This document shows, one piece after another, positions 31,740-39,645 of a stretch of 64,000 nt of DNA. Position numbers and translations under genes: made by a program. Origin of the DNA: Gallaecimonas sp. GXIMD4217 (GTDB taxonomy: Bacteria; Pseudomonadota; Gammaproteobacteria; Enterobacterales; Gallaecimonadaceae); the NCBI RefSeq assembly GCF_038087665.1, contig NZ_CP149925.1:2418870-2482869 (forward strand). The letters are read 5' to 3'. The stretch's first letter is position 1, and each line of letters starts with the position of its first letter. Under the pieces are notes generated by a model. It searched no databases and was not told the origin of the DNA. It was given only the letters and a program-made list of their open reading frames with translations.

Positions 31740-31893
31740 TGGCGGACGTCATCAAATCGTCAAAAGCTGGCAAGCAAGCATTTGTTTTTTAAAATAAATT
31801 CATATGGAAGGCGGCCAAGAAAGGTCGCCAAGGGAGATGAAGCCGGCTTTCAGTTTCGGCGGCAAAAACACAGGTGTGGTAACTGGGTGACGG

Positions 31894-32292
31894 TCAGCGC
31901 CCCGGCAGGGGCCAGGGGCTGGCCAGCAGGTTGTGCAGGCTCAGAAACAAGGGTTCGGGCAGGTCATCCCAGGGAAACCAGTGCCAGCCACTGCACTTGT
32001 GGGGCTCCCGCAGTTCGGGCTGGCCCCGGGCATCACCCGCCACATAGAGGGTCACATAATGCTGGTGGGCAAAGCGATCATTGGTCACGGCGATGACGCG
32101 GGGCGCGGCCAGGCTCAGCCCGGTCTCTTCGGCCAGCTCCCGCACCGCGCACTGCTCAGGGCTTTCGCCGGCCTCCAGGTGGCCGCCGGGCAGGGCCCAG
32201 TCACCGGCACCATGGCTGCCCAGGCGCCGGCCCAGCAGTACCCTGCCCTCCCGGACCACCACCACGGCGACACCGACCCTGGGCCGGGTCAC
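31894..32292 (-). CDS. Nudix hydrolase
   Basis: A 132-aa protein with a complete Nudix box, G-x5-E-x7-REUxEExGU, starting GHLEAGESPEQ and ending RELAEETGL. The N-terminus VGVAVVVVREGRVLLGRR and a C-terminal WFPWDDLPEPLF look like the MutT/ADP-ribose class. Substrate not known. Its ATG overlaps the stop codon of the OxyR-like gene (ATGA), so the two are cotranscribed, suggesting a link to oxidised-nucleotide clean-up. Confidence 0.93.
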   Translation of the reverse strand: MTRPRVGVAVVVVREGRVLLGRRLGSHGAGDWALPGGHLEAGESPEQCAVRELAEETGLSLAAPRVIAVTNDRFAHQHYVTLYVAGDARGQPELREPHKCSGWHWFPWDDLPEPLFLSLHNLLASPWPLPGR

Positions 32293-33197
32293 AGCACCGG
32301 CTCCGGCATCAGGGCGGAGACCAGTTCGCCCAGCCTGCGGTAGGTCTGGATGCGAGAGGATGTCTGCCGCCAGACCAGGCCTATTTCCCGGTAGGCGTCG
32401 GGCTCGGCCATGGGCAGGGCCACCAGCTCGGTTCCCGTCAGGATGCCGGCCTCTATGGCCAGTTGCGGCAGGAAGGTGCTGCCCAGCTTGGCGTTGACCA
32501 TCTGCACCAGGGTGTGCAGGCTGGTGGCGGCAAAGGGGTTGATCCTGGTGGAGTCGGTCAGGCGGCAGGCACTGACCGCATGGCCGGTCAGGCAGTGTTC
32601 CCGCTCCAGCAGGAAGACGCTGCGCTCCGGCATCTTCAGCAGATCCGGCACTTCACCGTAGCGCTGCTGCAGCTCCCGGTGCATCACCAGGCTGAAGGGA
32701 TCCCGGCCCACCGTCATGGTGTGGAAGCCCTTGGTGTCCATGGGCAGGGCCAGGATCAGCAGATCCAGATCCCCCTGCTCCAGCAGCCTGAGCAGGTTGG
32801 CGGTGGTGTCCTCCCGCAGCAGCAGGCGCAGCTGCGGATACTGGTCGTTGACCTCGGTCACCAGGGTCGACAGCAGGAAGGGGGCTATGGTGGGGATGCA
32901 GCCCAGGCGGATCTCGCCGCTCATGGGCGAGGCCTGGTTCTGCACGTACTCCACCAGATCCCGGGTATGGTTGACGATGTCCCTGGCCCGCAGCACCGCC
33001 TCCTGGCCCAGGGCGGTGAACATGAAGGACTTGTTGTCCCGCTCGATGAGCTGGCTGCCCAGGGACTCCTCCAGGTTCTGGATCCCGGACGAGAGGGTGG
33101 ACTGGGACACGTTGCAGGCCTTGGCAGCCCGGTTGAAATTCTGGTGTTCGTGCAGGGCCAGCAGGTAGGTGAGGTTCTTGATACTGGGCAGGCGCAT
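32289..33197 (-). CDS. oxyR: LysR-type regulator, OxyR-like
   Basis: A 302-aa protein. An N-terminal HTH (FNRAAKACNVSQSTLSSGIQNLEESLG) resembles OxyR. The effector domain contains EREHCLTGHAVSAC, with two cysteines nine residues apart, the same spacing and context as redox-active C199 and C208 of E. coli OxyR. Other matches: IPTIAPFLL, RATSL-like FAATSLHTLVQMV. It therefore probably senses hydrogen peroxide by disulfide formation. It is divergent from the CAP-domain gene and overlaps the Nudix gene downstream. Confidence 0.85.
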   Translation of the reverse strand: MRLPSIKNLTYLLALHEHQNFNRAAKACNVSQSTLSSGIQNLEESLGSQLIERDNKSFMFTALGQEAVLRARDIVNHTRDLVEYVQNQASPMSGEIRLGCIPTIAPFLLSTLVTEVNDQYPQLRLLLREDTTANLLRLLEQGDLDLLILALPMDTKGFHTMTVGRDPFSLVMHRELQQRYGEVPDLLKMPERSVFLLEREHCLTGHAVSACRLTDSTRINPFAATSLHTLVQMVNAKLGSTFLPQLAIEAGILTGTELVALPMAEPDAYREIGLVWRQTSSRIQTYRRLGELVSALMPEPVL

Positions 33198-33389
33198 AAT
33201 TGATGATTCCGATTAGGTCACACTGGATCCTTCGTTTCCGCTAATGCCCAGTGCACCCCAGACCGACGCCCTCGTCAAGCCGAAGCCGCCAATTTCCAAC
33301 AGCGACTCGACTTTCGTGCCGGAGGATATTGTTGCCAGGAACAAATTCCCGCAACCTAACGGCAACACGGCTAACTCAAGGAAGAAGGC

Positions 33390-33908
33390 ATGACCCTGGC
33401 GTCCTGGCTGCTGACCGCCGCGCTGGCCACCGTCAACGGCAGTCCCTGTGAGCTCAATCCCCAGGAGCAGCAGCTGGCAAAGATATTGACGGGCTCTGCG
33501 GAGCAGCGGCGCCCGCAATTGACCTGCAACCCGCTGCTGGCCAAGGCCGCCCGGGAGAGAGCCAGAATGCTGGCCGAGGCCGGCGAAGTCAGCCACAGGC
33601 TGCCCGATGGCCGTGGTCCCAATCAATACCTGCGGGAGCTGGGCTACCCGCTCTGGTCCCTGTTCAGTGGCTTCAATCAGGTCGAGGCCGTCGCCGGCGG
33701 CTATGACACGGCCGCCGACGCCTTCGAGCACTTCACCTTTTCCGGGAGCCACAGGCCCCTGGTGCTGGGGGAGGATCCCTACTTTTTACAGCAGGATGAA
33801 TTCGGGGTCGGCTACCACTACCGGTGGCAGAGCCCCCACGTGCACTACTGGGTGCTGATCCTGGCCAGGCGGGATGAGGTAGAGGATAAGGAAAAGGGCG
33901 GCCGATGA
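33390..33908 (+). CDS. CAP (SCP/YkwD-like) domain protein, probably exported
   Basis: A 172-aa protein with a short hydrophobic N-terminus (LASWLLTAALATVNGSP) followed by a CAP domain: LTCNPLLAKAARERARMLAEAGEVSHRLPDG, NQYLRELGY, FEHFTFSGSHRPLVLGEDPYF and FGVGYHY. The CAP-type histidine and glutamate positions are visible in SHRLPDG and EHF. Two cysteines (SPCELN and LTCNP) may form a disulfide. It is divergent from oxyR with a 192-bp gap in which I found no confident regulatory element. Role unknown. Confidence 0.82.
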   Translation: MTLASWLLTAALATVNGSPCELNPQEQQLAKILTGSAEQRRPQLTCNPLLAKAARERARMLAEAGEVSHRLPDGRGPNQYLRELGYPLWSLFSGFNQVEAVAGGYDTAADAFEHFTFSGSHRPLVLGEDPYFLQQDEFGVGYHYRWQSPHVHYWVLILARRDEVEDKEKGGR

Positions 33909-33919
33909 GCCGCCCTTAT
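33893..33919. terminator. Hairpin at convergent gene ends (33.9 kb)
   Basis: AAGGGCGGC and GCCGCCCTT form a 9-bp stem with a 6-base loop that overlaps the CAP gene stop codon and the last bases of the convergent small gene. AAAA and TTATT flank it, so it could act on both strands. Confidence 0.6.
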
Positions 33920-34119
33920 TGATCTTCCGACTCCCAGAGCATGCGCTCGTCAAGGAGCAGGCTGGGATCCAGCTGCTGCATATGGGCCACGAAGGTATGC
34001 TGGTTGTTCAGATCCTTGATGGTGACCAGATCGTCGGCCTCATCGATGGCGACGATCCGCCCTATGCCATTGAGACTCTTATAAAACATACCCACGTGCA
34101 ACCTGTCGCGTGTCACCAT
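33916..34119 (-). CDS. Small conserved-looking protein of unknown function
   Basis: A 67-aa acidic protein: HVGMFYKSLNGIGRIVAIDEADDLVTIKDLNNQHTF resembles a small beta-barrel (SH3 or Tudor-like) fold, then an acidic C-terminal tail. The ATG at 34119 has GGAGG 8 bp upstream; the GTG two codons earlier does not. Divergent from the EVE gene with 75 bp between. No family is recognised. Confidence 0.65.
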   Translation of the reverse strand: MVTRDRLHVGMFYKSLNGIGRIVAIDEADDLVTIKDLNNQHTFVAHMQQLDPSLLLDERMLWESEDQ

Positions 34120-34194
34120 GGCCACCGCCTCCGTCTGTTGCTAGGCTGCCAACATAAACATGCTTACACTTTCACTATGGCACAGGGAGCAAAA

Positions 34195-34647
34195 ATGGCC
34201 CATTGGCTGATGAAGACCGAGCCGGACGCCTTTTCCATACGGGATCTCAGGGTCATGGAGACCAGTTGCTGGGACGGAGTTCGCAACTACCAGGCACGCA
34301 ATTTCATGCGGCAGATGCAGATCGGTGACGGCGTCTTCATCTACCATTCCAGCTGCAAGGAGGTGGGCATCGCCGGCATCGCCCGGGTGGTCAAGGCCGC
34401 CTACCCCGACCATAGCCAGTTCGATCCCGACTCCCCCTATCACGACCCCAAGGCCAGTCCGGACCAGCCGCGCTGGTTCATGGTCGATGTGGCCTTCGAA
34501 CGAGCCTTCGACAAGGTCATCCCGCTGTCGCTGCTCAAGGCCAATCCGGCCCTGGCCGAGCTGGCCCTGTGCAAGAAGGGTAGCCGGCTGTCGGTAATGC
34601 CGGTATCCGAGCCCGAATGGCAGGCCATATTGGCCATGGCCCCCTGA
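34195..34647 (+). CDS. EVE-domain protein (PUA-like, thymocyte nuclear protein 1 family)
   Basis: A 150-aa protein covering one EVE domain: HWLMKTEPDAFSIRDL, WDGVRNYQARNFMRQMQIGD, VFIYHSSCKEVGIAGIARV and RWFMVDVAFERAF. EVE proteins bind modified bases in nucleic acid. GGGAG lies 5 bp before the ATG. Convergent with nsrR. Specific ligand unknown. Confidence 0.93.
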   Translation: MAHWLMKTEPDAFSIRDLRVMETSCWDGVRNYQARNFMRQMQIGDGVFIYHSSCKEVGIAGIARVVKAAYPDHSQFDPDSPYHDPKASPDQPRWFMVDVAFERAFDKVIPLSLLKANPALAELALCKKGSRLSVMPVSEPEWQAILAMAP

Positions 34648-34660
34648 GCGGGGCCCCAGC

Positions 34661-35089
34661 CTAGAGGATGCGCTGCTGGGCCGGGAAGGGATCCTCTATG
34701 CCCGCCATCATGTCGGCCAGGCTGTACTGGTCCAGCTCCTTGATATAGGCCTGGACGGCGTCATTGAGCCAGTGCTTGAGCCGGCAGATAGGCAGGATGG
34801 CGCACCTGGGATTGGCACAATCCACCGCCTTCATGGTGGGCTCGAGCTCCCGCACCAGGGTGCCCATGCGCACCATGCGCGGATCCGCCAGCAGGGTCAC
34901 GCCGCCGCCCTTGCCGCGGCTGGTCTGCACATAGCCAAGCTGGGCCAGGCGCTGGATGATCTTCACCACATGGTGCTTGGAGAGATCATAGGCCAGGGTG
35001 ATCTCCTCCACCGGCACCCGCTGCCCCGGCTTCTGGGCCAGGTAGAAGAGGATGCGGATCCCGAAATCGGTGAATTTGGTTAATTGCAT
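34661..35089 (-). CDS. nsrR: Rrf2-family nitric oxide-sensing repressor NsrR
   Basis: A 142-aa protein starting MQLTKFTDFGIRILFYLA, close to E. coli MQLTSFTDYGLRALIYMA. HTH at residues about 25-50 (YDLSKHHVVKIIQRLAQLGYV). The cluster cysteines are in CANPRCAILPICRLKHWL (three cysteines spaced as in NsrR). Fe-S NsrR loses DNA binding on nitrosylation. The divergent neighbour is nnrS, a member of the NsrR regulon in many bacteria. Confidence 0.92.
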   Translation of the reverse strand: MQLTKFTDFGIRILFYLAQKPGQRVPVEEITLAYDLSKHHVVKIIQRLAQLGYVQTSRGKGGGVTLLADPRMVRMGTLVRELEPTMKAVDCANPRCAILPICRLKHWLNDAVQAYIKELDQYSLADMMAGIEDPFPAQQRIL

Positions 35090-35172
35090 ATCACTTCCAA
35101 AATTGCACAGGATCAACTTTGCTGTGGCCTCCACTTTATCACAAGGCATCACCATGGTATTTGTTGCATATC
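35082..35172. promoter_or_regulatory. Intergenic region between nsrR and nnrS with repeated TTGCATATC half-sites
   Basis: TTGCATATC occurs twice in the same direction, at about 35084-35092 and 35164-35172, once overlapping the nsrR start codon and once about 25 bp before the nnrS ATG. Each resembles one half of the NsrR dyad (AAATRCATCTT), with 8 and 6 of 11 positions matching. No complete dyad is clear. Confidence 0.35.
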
Positions 35173-35195
35173 GAAAACCACTTTAAGGTTTGACC

Positions 35196-36365
35196 ATGAT
35201 CAACATCACCGACAGAGATGCCCTGCTGAGGACGCCTCCCTACTGGCGGCTGGCATTTAGGCCCTTCTTTTCCCTGGGTGCCCTGGTGGCGGCCCTGCTG
35301 ATCCCGCTGTGGCTGGCCAGCCTCAACGGCCTGTACAGCCTGCCAAGGCCGGCCCTGTGGTGGCACGGCCACGAGATGCTGCTGGGCTTCGGCCCGGCCA
35401 TAGTGGCCGGTTTCCTGCTGACGGCGGTACAGAACTGGGTCGGCCGCCCCGGCCTGTCCGGCAAGCCGCTGGTGGCGCTGGTGCTGAGCTGGCTGGCGGC
35501 CCGGGTGTTGCTGCTGTTGCCCCTGCCCTGGTATCTGCCGGCCTTCTTCGATCTGGCCTTCAACCTGGGGCTGGTGCTGGCGCTGTGGCACTACCTCAAG
35601 GGCCCCAACCAGAAACACAACCGGCTGCTGGTGCTGCTGCCGGCGCTGCTGCTGCTCCTGAACGGCGCCAGCTACGGCCTGCTGGCCGATCAGGCCCTGA
35701 GCCACAGCCGTAACCTGTGGCTGGCGGTGCTGGTCTGGTTCTGCCTGGTGATGGTGGTGATCGGCACCAGAGTGATGCCCTTCTTCACGGCCCGTCGCGC
35801 CGGCCTGGAAACCCCGGAGCGCAACCTCAAGGTGATGAAGCTGACCCTGGTGGCCCTGGCCGCCACCGCCGGCTGCTGGCTGGCCGGCCTGGATGTGGCC
35901 ATCTGGCGCTGGCCGGCACTGATCGCCGCCGCCCTGCTGCTGTGGCCCCTGAAGGATTGGTACCAGAAGGTGATCTGGCAGGAGCCGCTGCTGTGGAGCC
36001 TGTGGCTGGCCTGGCTGAGCCTGCCCCTGGGCCTGGTGTTGCTGGCCTTCCTGCCCCAGCACCAGAGTGCCATTTTGCACCTGCCGGCCATCGGCGGCAT
36101 GGGCCTGATGATGCTGGGCATGATGATGCGGGTCAGCCTGGGCCACACCGGCCGCTTCGTGTACGGCCCGCCGCGCCTGGGCTGGCTGCTGGTGCTGCTC
36201 TTTGCCGGCGCCCTGCTCCGCGCCTTCCTGCCCCTGGCCCAGCCGGCCTTGTCCAACTGGGCCTGGCTGCTGGCCGGTGGCTGTTGGGTGCTGGCCTTCG
36301 GCGGCTTCTTCCTCCGTTACCTGCCCATGCTGGCCAGTGCCCGGGTGGACGGCCAGCCCGGCTAG
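35196..36365 (+). CDS. nnrS: NnrS family haem- and copper-containing membrane protein
   Basis: A 389-aa polytopic protein with about 12 hydrophobic segments. Typical NnrS features: RLAFRPFFSLGAL, WHGHEMLLGFGPAIVAGFLLTAVQNW (His residues), RVMPFFTARRAG, and MMLGMMMRVSLGHTGR. The family protects against nitric oxide stress during denitrification or NO exposure. ATG at 35196 has AAGG 7 bp upstream. Divergent from nsrR. Confidence 0.93.
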   Translation: MINITDRDALLRTPPYWRLAFRPFFSLGALVAALLIPLWLASLNGLYSLPRPALWWHGHEMLLGFGPAIVAGFLLTAVQNWVGRPGLSGKPLVALVLSWLAARVLLLLPLPWYLPAFFDLAFNLGLVLALWHYLKGPNQKHNRLLVLLPALLLLLNGASYGLLADQALSHSRNLWLAVLVWFCLVMVVIGTRVMPFFTARRAGLETPERNLKVMKLTLVALAATAGCWLAGLDVAIWRWPALIAAALLLWPLKDWYQKVIWQEPLLWSLWLAWLSLPLGLVLLAFLPQHQSAILHLPAIGGMGLMMLGMMMRVSLGHTGRFVYGPPRLGWLLVLLFAGALLRAFLPLAQPALSNWAWLLAGGCWVLAFGGFFLRYLPMLASARVDGQPG

Positions 36366-36379
36366 GCGCAGGCCCCATC

Positions 36380-36405
36380 AAAAAAGGCGCCTTGCGGCGC
36401 CTTTT
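36380..36405. terminator. Bidirectional terminator between nnrS and phoU
   Basis: GGCGCC/GGCGCC stem with TTGC loop, A-run left, TTTTCTT right. It follows nnrS and ends two bases before the phoU stop codon. Confidence 0.85.
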
Positions 36406-36406
36406 C

Positions 36407-37120
36407 TTATTCCAGCACGTTCTTCTTTATCTGTTCCCGTGAGATGTGGCGGATGTCCTTGCCCTTGACGAAGTAGATGATGTATTCGCAGATGTTCTGG
36501 CAGCGGTCACCGATGCGCTCCAACGCCCGGGCCGCCCAGACCACCTCCATGACCTTGGGGATGGAACGGGGATCTTCCATCATGTAGGTCATCAGCTCCC
36601 GGAACAGCGACTCGTACTCGCGATCGACACGCACGTCCTCGGCGTGCAGGGCCAGGGCAGCATCCACATCCATGCGGGCAAAGGCGTCCAGGGTGTCGCG
36701 CATCATCTTCAGCACGTGGCGGGCCATGGACTCCAGGCTCACCAGCAGGGTGGCCTGCTGGCTGGAGTAGCTGGCCAGGGCGATCTTGGCGATGCGCTCG
36801 GCGGTATCGCCGATGCGCTCCAGATCGGCGATGGTCTTGATGATGGCGAGCAGCAGGCGCAGATCCGAGGCCGCCGGCTGGCGCTTGGCGATGATGCGGG
36901 TGCATTCCTCGTCGATGGCCACTTCCATGGTGTTGACCTTGCGGTCGCCCTCGATGACCTGCTCGGCCAGGGCGGCATTGCGCTCATGCACGGCGCGGAT
37001 GGCGTCTTCCAGCTGCTGCTCCACCAGGCCGCCCATGGTCAGTACCTGGTTGCGCACGAACTCCAGCTCCTGGTTGAACTGGCCGGAAATGTGCTTGTTC
37101 AGATTCAGGTTGGTTTCCAT
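36407..37120 (-). CDS. phoU: Phosphate transport system accessory protein PhoU
   Basis: A 237-aa all-helical protein. The two PhoU repeats are visible, each with the conserved E/DxxxD metal-binding patterns (for example [19 protein letters not shown] and [21 protein letters not shown]). PhoU couples Pst transport to PhoR and prevents phosphate overload. It lies 9 bp after pstB, the last gene of pstCAB-phoU. GGAGAG precedes the ATG. Confidence 0.97.
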   Translation of the reverse strand: METNLNLNKHISGQFNQELEFVRNQVLTMGGLVEQQLEDAIRAVHERNAALAEQVIEGDRKVNTMEVAIDEECTRIIAKRQPAASDLRLLLAIIKTIADLERIGDTAERIAKIALASYSSQQATLLVSLESMARHVLKMMRDTLDAFARMDVDAALALHAEDVRVDREYESLFRELMTYMMEDPRSIPKVMEVVWAARALERIGDRCQNICEYIIYFVKGKDIRHISREQIKKNVLE

Positions 37121-37129
37121 GGTCTCTCC

Positions 37130-37963
37130 TTAGCCGTAACGACCGGTGATGTAGTCTTCGGTCTTCTTCTTGCTGGGGGTGGTGAAGATGCTGTTGGTAT
37201 CGGCATATTCGATCAGCTCGCCCATGTACATGAAGGCGGTCTGGTCGGACACCCGCGCCGCCTGCTGCATGTTGTGGGTCACGATGACCACAGTGTACTT
37301 TTCCTTGAGGTCGTTGATCAGCTCTTCGATGGTCAGGGTGGAGATGGGATCCAGGGCCGAGGTGGGCTCGTCCAGCAACAGCACCTCGGGCTCGATGGCG
37401 ATGGCCCGGGCGATGACCAGACGCTGCTGCTGACCGCCGGACAGGCCGAAGGCGTTGTCGTGGAGGCGGTCCTTCACTTCCTCCCACAGGGCCGCGCCCT
37501 TGAGGGAGCGCTCCACCGCCTCGTCCAGCACCCGGCGGTCGTTGATGCCCTGCAGGCGCAGGCCGTAGACCACGTTCTCGTAGATGGACTTGGGAAAGGG
37601 GTTGGGACGCTGGAACACCATGCCCACCTGGCGGCGCAGGGCGGCCACGTCGACGCGGCGGTCGTAGATGTTCTCGCCGTGCAGGTCAATCTGGCCCTCG
37701 ATGCGGCAGATGTCCACCAGATCGTTCATGCGGTTGATGCAGCGCAGCAAGGTCGACTTGCCGCAGCCGGAGGGGCCGATGAAGGCGGTCACCTGGCCCT
37801 TGGGAATGCGCATGGAGATGTCGTAGAGGGCCTGCTTCTCGCCGTAGAAGAGGTTCAGGTTCTTGATCTCGAGCGCGGTCTTGTCGGCCGGCAGGTTGGC
37901 CAGATCCAGTTTCACGTTGTCGGTGATGTTCTCGGGGTTTACAGAAATCATCTTAGTCACCAT
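37130..37963 (-). CDS. pstB: Phosphate ABC transporter ATP-binding protein PstB
   Basis: A 277-aa ATPase. Walker [10 protein letters not shown], signature [14 protein letters not shown], Walker [13 protein letters not shown] and the H-loop THN are all visible, with [10 protein letters not shown] characteristic of PstB. It powers phosphate uptake. It is between pstA and phoU. An AAGG is 4 bp upstream of the ATG at 37963; an alternative ATG lies four codons in. Confidence 0.97.
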   Translation of the reverse strand: MVTKMISVNPENITDNVKLDLANLPADKTALEIKNLNLFYGEKQALYDISMRIPKGQVTAFIGPSGCGKSTLLRCINRMNDLVDICRIEGQIDLHGENIYDRRVDVAALRRQVGMVFQRPNPFPKSIYENVVYGLRLQGINDRRVLDEAVERSLKGAALWEEVKDRLHDNAFGLSGGQQQRLVIARAIAIEPEVLLLDEPTSALDPISTLTIEELINDLKEKYTVVIVTHNMQQAARVSDQTAFMYMGELIEYADTNSIFTTPSKKKTEDYITGRYG

Positions 37964-37969
37964 TAAGCC

Positions 37970-39622
37970 TTAGTGTTCCAGCGCCCGGAATTTTTCGCGC
38001 AGATGGTTGCGGATGCCGATGGCCGTGATGTTCAGGCCAACAATAACGGTTACCAGCAGGAAAGCGGTGGCGTAGACCAGGGGCCTGGCCGCCTCCACGT
38101 TCGGGCTCTGGAAGCCCACGTCATAGATATGGAAGCCCAGGTGCATGAACTTGCGGTCCAGGTGCACGAAGGGGAAGTTGCCGTCCACCGGCAGGGTCGG
38201 GGCTATCTTCACCACACCCACCAGCATCAGCGGCGCCACCTCGCCGGCGGCCCGGGCCACGGCCAGGATCAGGCCGGTCATGATGGCCGGGCTGGCCATG
38301 GGAATGACGATGCGCCACAGGGTCTCGGCCTTGGTGGCGCCCAGGGCCAGGGAGCCCTGGCGCACCGCCGAGGGGATCCGGGTCAGGCCTTCCTCGGTGC
38401 TGACGATGACCACCGGCAGCGTCAGTATGGCCAGGGTCAGGGCCGACCAGATCACCCCCGGGGTGCCGAAGGTGGGATTGGGCAGGGCCTCGGGGTAGAA
38501 CAGCTCGTCGATGGAGCCGCCCAGCATGTAGACGAAGAAGCCCAGGCCGAACACCCCGTAGACGATGGAGGGCACACCGGCCAGGTTGATCACGGCGATG
38601 CGGATCACCTTGGTGATGGCGTTCTTGCCGGCGTATTCGTGCAGGTAGATGGCGGCCACCACGCCGAAAGGGGTGACGATCACCGCCATCAGCATCACCA
38701 TGAACACGGTGCCGAAGATGGCCGGGAAGACGCCGCCCTCGGTGTTGGCCTCGCGGGGATCGTCGCCGACGAACTTGCCCAGCTGCACGAAGTAGCGGCC
38801 CAGCTTGGCGAAGAAGCCCATGTCGTTGGGGAAGCTGACGTCCAGCAGGCGGTCTATGGGCAGGGTCACCTCCTGGCCGCGCATGTCGCGCACCACGACG
38901 GCGTCGCCCTGGTCCTGGGCGCGCAGCTTGAACAGCTGCTTTTCCAGCACCCGGTACTCGTCCTCGAGACGCTGGCGCTCGGCGTCTATCTCGGCCTTGG
39001 CCTCGGCGCTCAGCTCGCCGTCCAGCGCCAGGCTACGCTCTTTCAGGCGCAGGCGCTCCAGCTGGTAGTTGACCTTGCCGATGTCCCCCTCCTGGAGCTC
39101 GGCCTGCTGGTCGCGCAACGCGTTGGCGGCGTCGATACGGGCCTCGATGGCGCCGTGCAGATCGTCGCCGGCGACGCGCTCGCCGTCTTCCACCAGGGCC
39201 ACCGGGAAACCGTAGAAGTTGCCGTCGCTGGTGCGTTCGAACACCGCCAGGCCCTTGGGCGCTTCACGCTGGGCGATCTCGGTCTCCACTATCCATCGAA
39301 AGTCCAGATCCACGTATTCCCTGTTACCCGTCTTGATCAGGTAACGGCTGACCAGCTCGCTGTCGATGCCTTCCAGCTTCATGCCGGTGCCACGCAGGCG
39401 CTCGGTGGGCACCTGCTCGCGATCGTAGATCTCGCCTATGACCACATAGGGCTGGCCCACCTCAGGGTTGACCTGGAACTCGTAGACGCTGGCCGGCCAG
39501 AAGTAGCTCAGGCCACGCCAGGCGATCAGCAGCAGCAGACCCAGTACGGAGATCAGGCTCAGGCTGACGGCCCCTGCCGTCATCCAGATCCAGGGTGAGC
39601 CGGATTTAAACCACGTTTTCAT
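37970..39622 (-). CDS. pstA: Phosphate ABC transporter permease PstA, long form
   Basis: A 550-aa protein, longer than E. coli PstA (about 296). A membrane helix at about 17-38 is followed by a large periplasmic and coiled-coil insertion of about 250 residues (for example ALRDQQAELQEGDIG and ERQRLEDEYRVLEKQLFKLRAQ) before the six-helix permease core (VFMVMLMAVIVTPFGVVAAIYLHEYA, GVPSIVYGVFGLGFFVY, EEGLTRIPSAVRQGSLALGATK). Such long PstA forms are common in marine gammaproteobacteria. The ATG at 39622 has GAGG 6 bp upstream; the GTG before it does not. Confidence 0.94.
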   Translation of the reverse strand: MKTWFKSGSPWIWMTAGAVSLSLISVLGLLLLIAWRGLSYFWPASVYEFQVNPEVGQPYVVIGEIYDREQVPTERLRGTGMKLEGIDSELVSRYLIKTGNREYVDLDFRWIVETEIAQREAPKGLAVFERTSDGNFYGFPVALVEDGERVAGDDLHGAIEARIDAANALRDQQAELQEGDIGKVNYQLERLRLKERSLALDGELSAEAKAEIDAERQRLEDEYRVLEKQLFKLRAQDQGDAVVVRDMRGQEVTLPIDRLLDVSFPNDMGFFAKLGRYFVQLGKFVGDDPREANTEGGVFPAIFGTVFMVMLMAVIVTPFGVVAAIYLHEYAGKNAITKVIRIAVINLAGVPSIVYGVFGLGFFVYMLGGSIDELFYPEALPNPTFGTPGVIWSALTLAILTLPVVIVSTEEGLTRIPSAVRQGSLALGATKAETLWRIVIPMASPAIMTGLILAVARAAGEVAPLMLVGVVKIAPTLPVDGNFPFVHLDRKFMHLGFHIYDVGFQSPNVEAARPLVYATAFLLVTVIVGLNITAIGIRNHLREKFRALEH

Positions 39623-39645
39623 CACAATCCTCGTCTCGACTGGGT

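Larger units (their letters stand above)
31427..31893. other. Long AT-rich non-coding region upstream of aceBA
   Basis: This 467-bp stretch holds no ORF with a ribosome site that I believe, and is distinctly AT-rich against the surrounding sequence. It contains the aceB promoter, a HexR-type dyad and an imperfect spaced inverted repeat (GACTGG at 31523-31528 and CCAGTC at 31543-31548) over a second promoter-like TTGACT. The predicted 5' UTR is about 210 nt. Confidence 0.7.

Noticed and set aside
37973-39598. Long plus-strand open frame opposite pstA, and similar ones opposite pstC, hscA, secD and ppk
   Set aside because: They are by-products of high GC at third codon positions; the products have low-complexity H, G, Q and V composition and no start signals.
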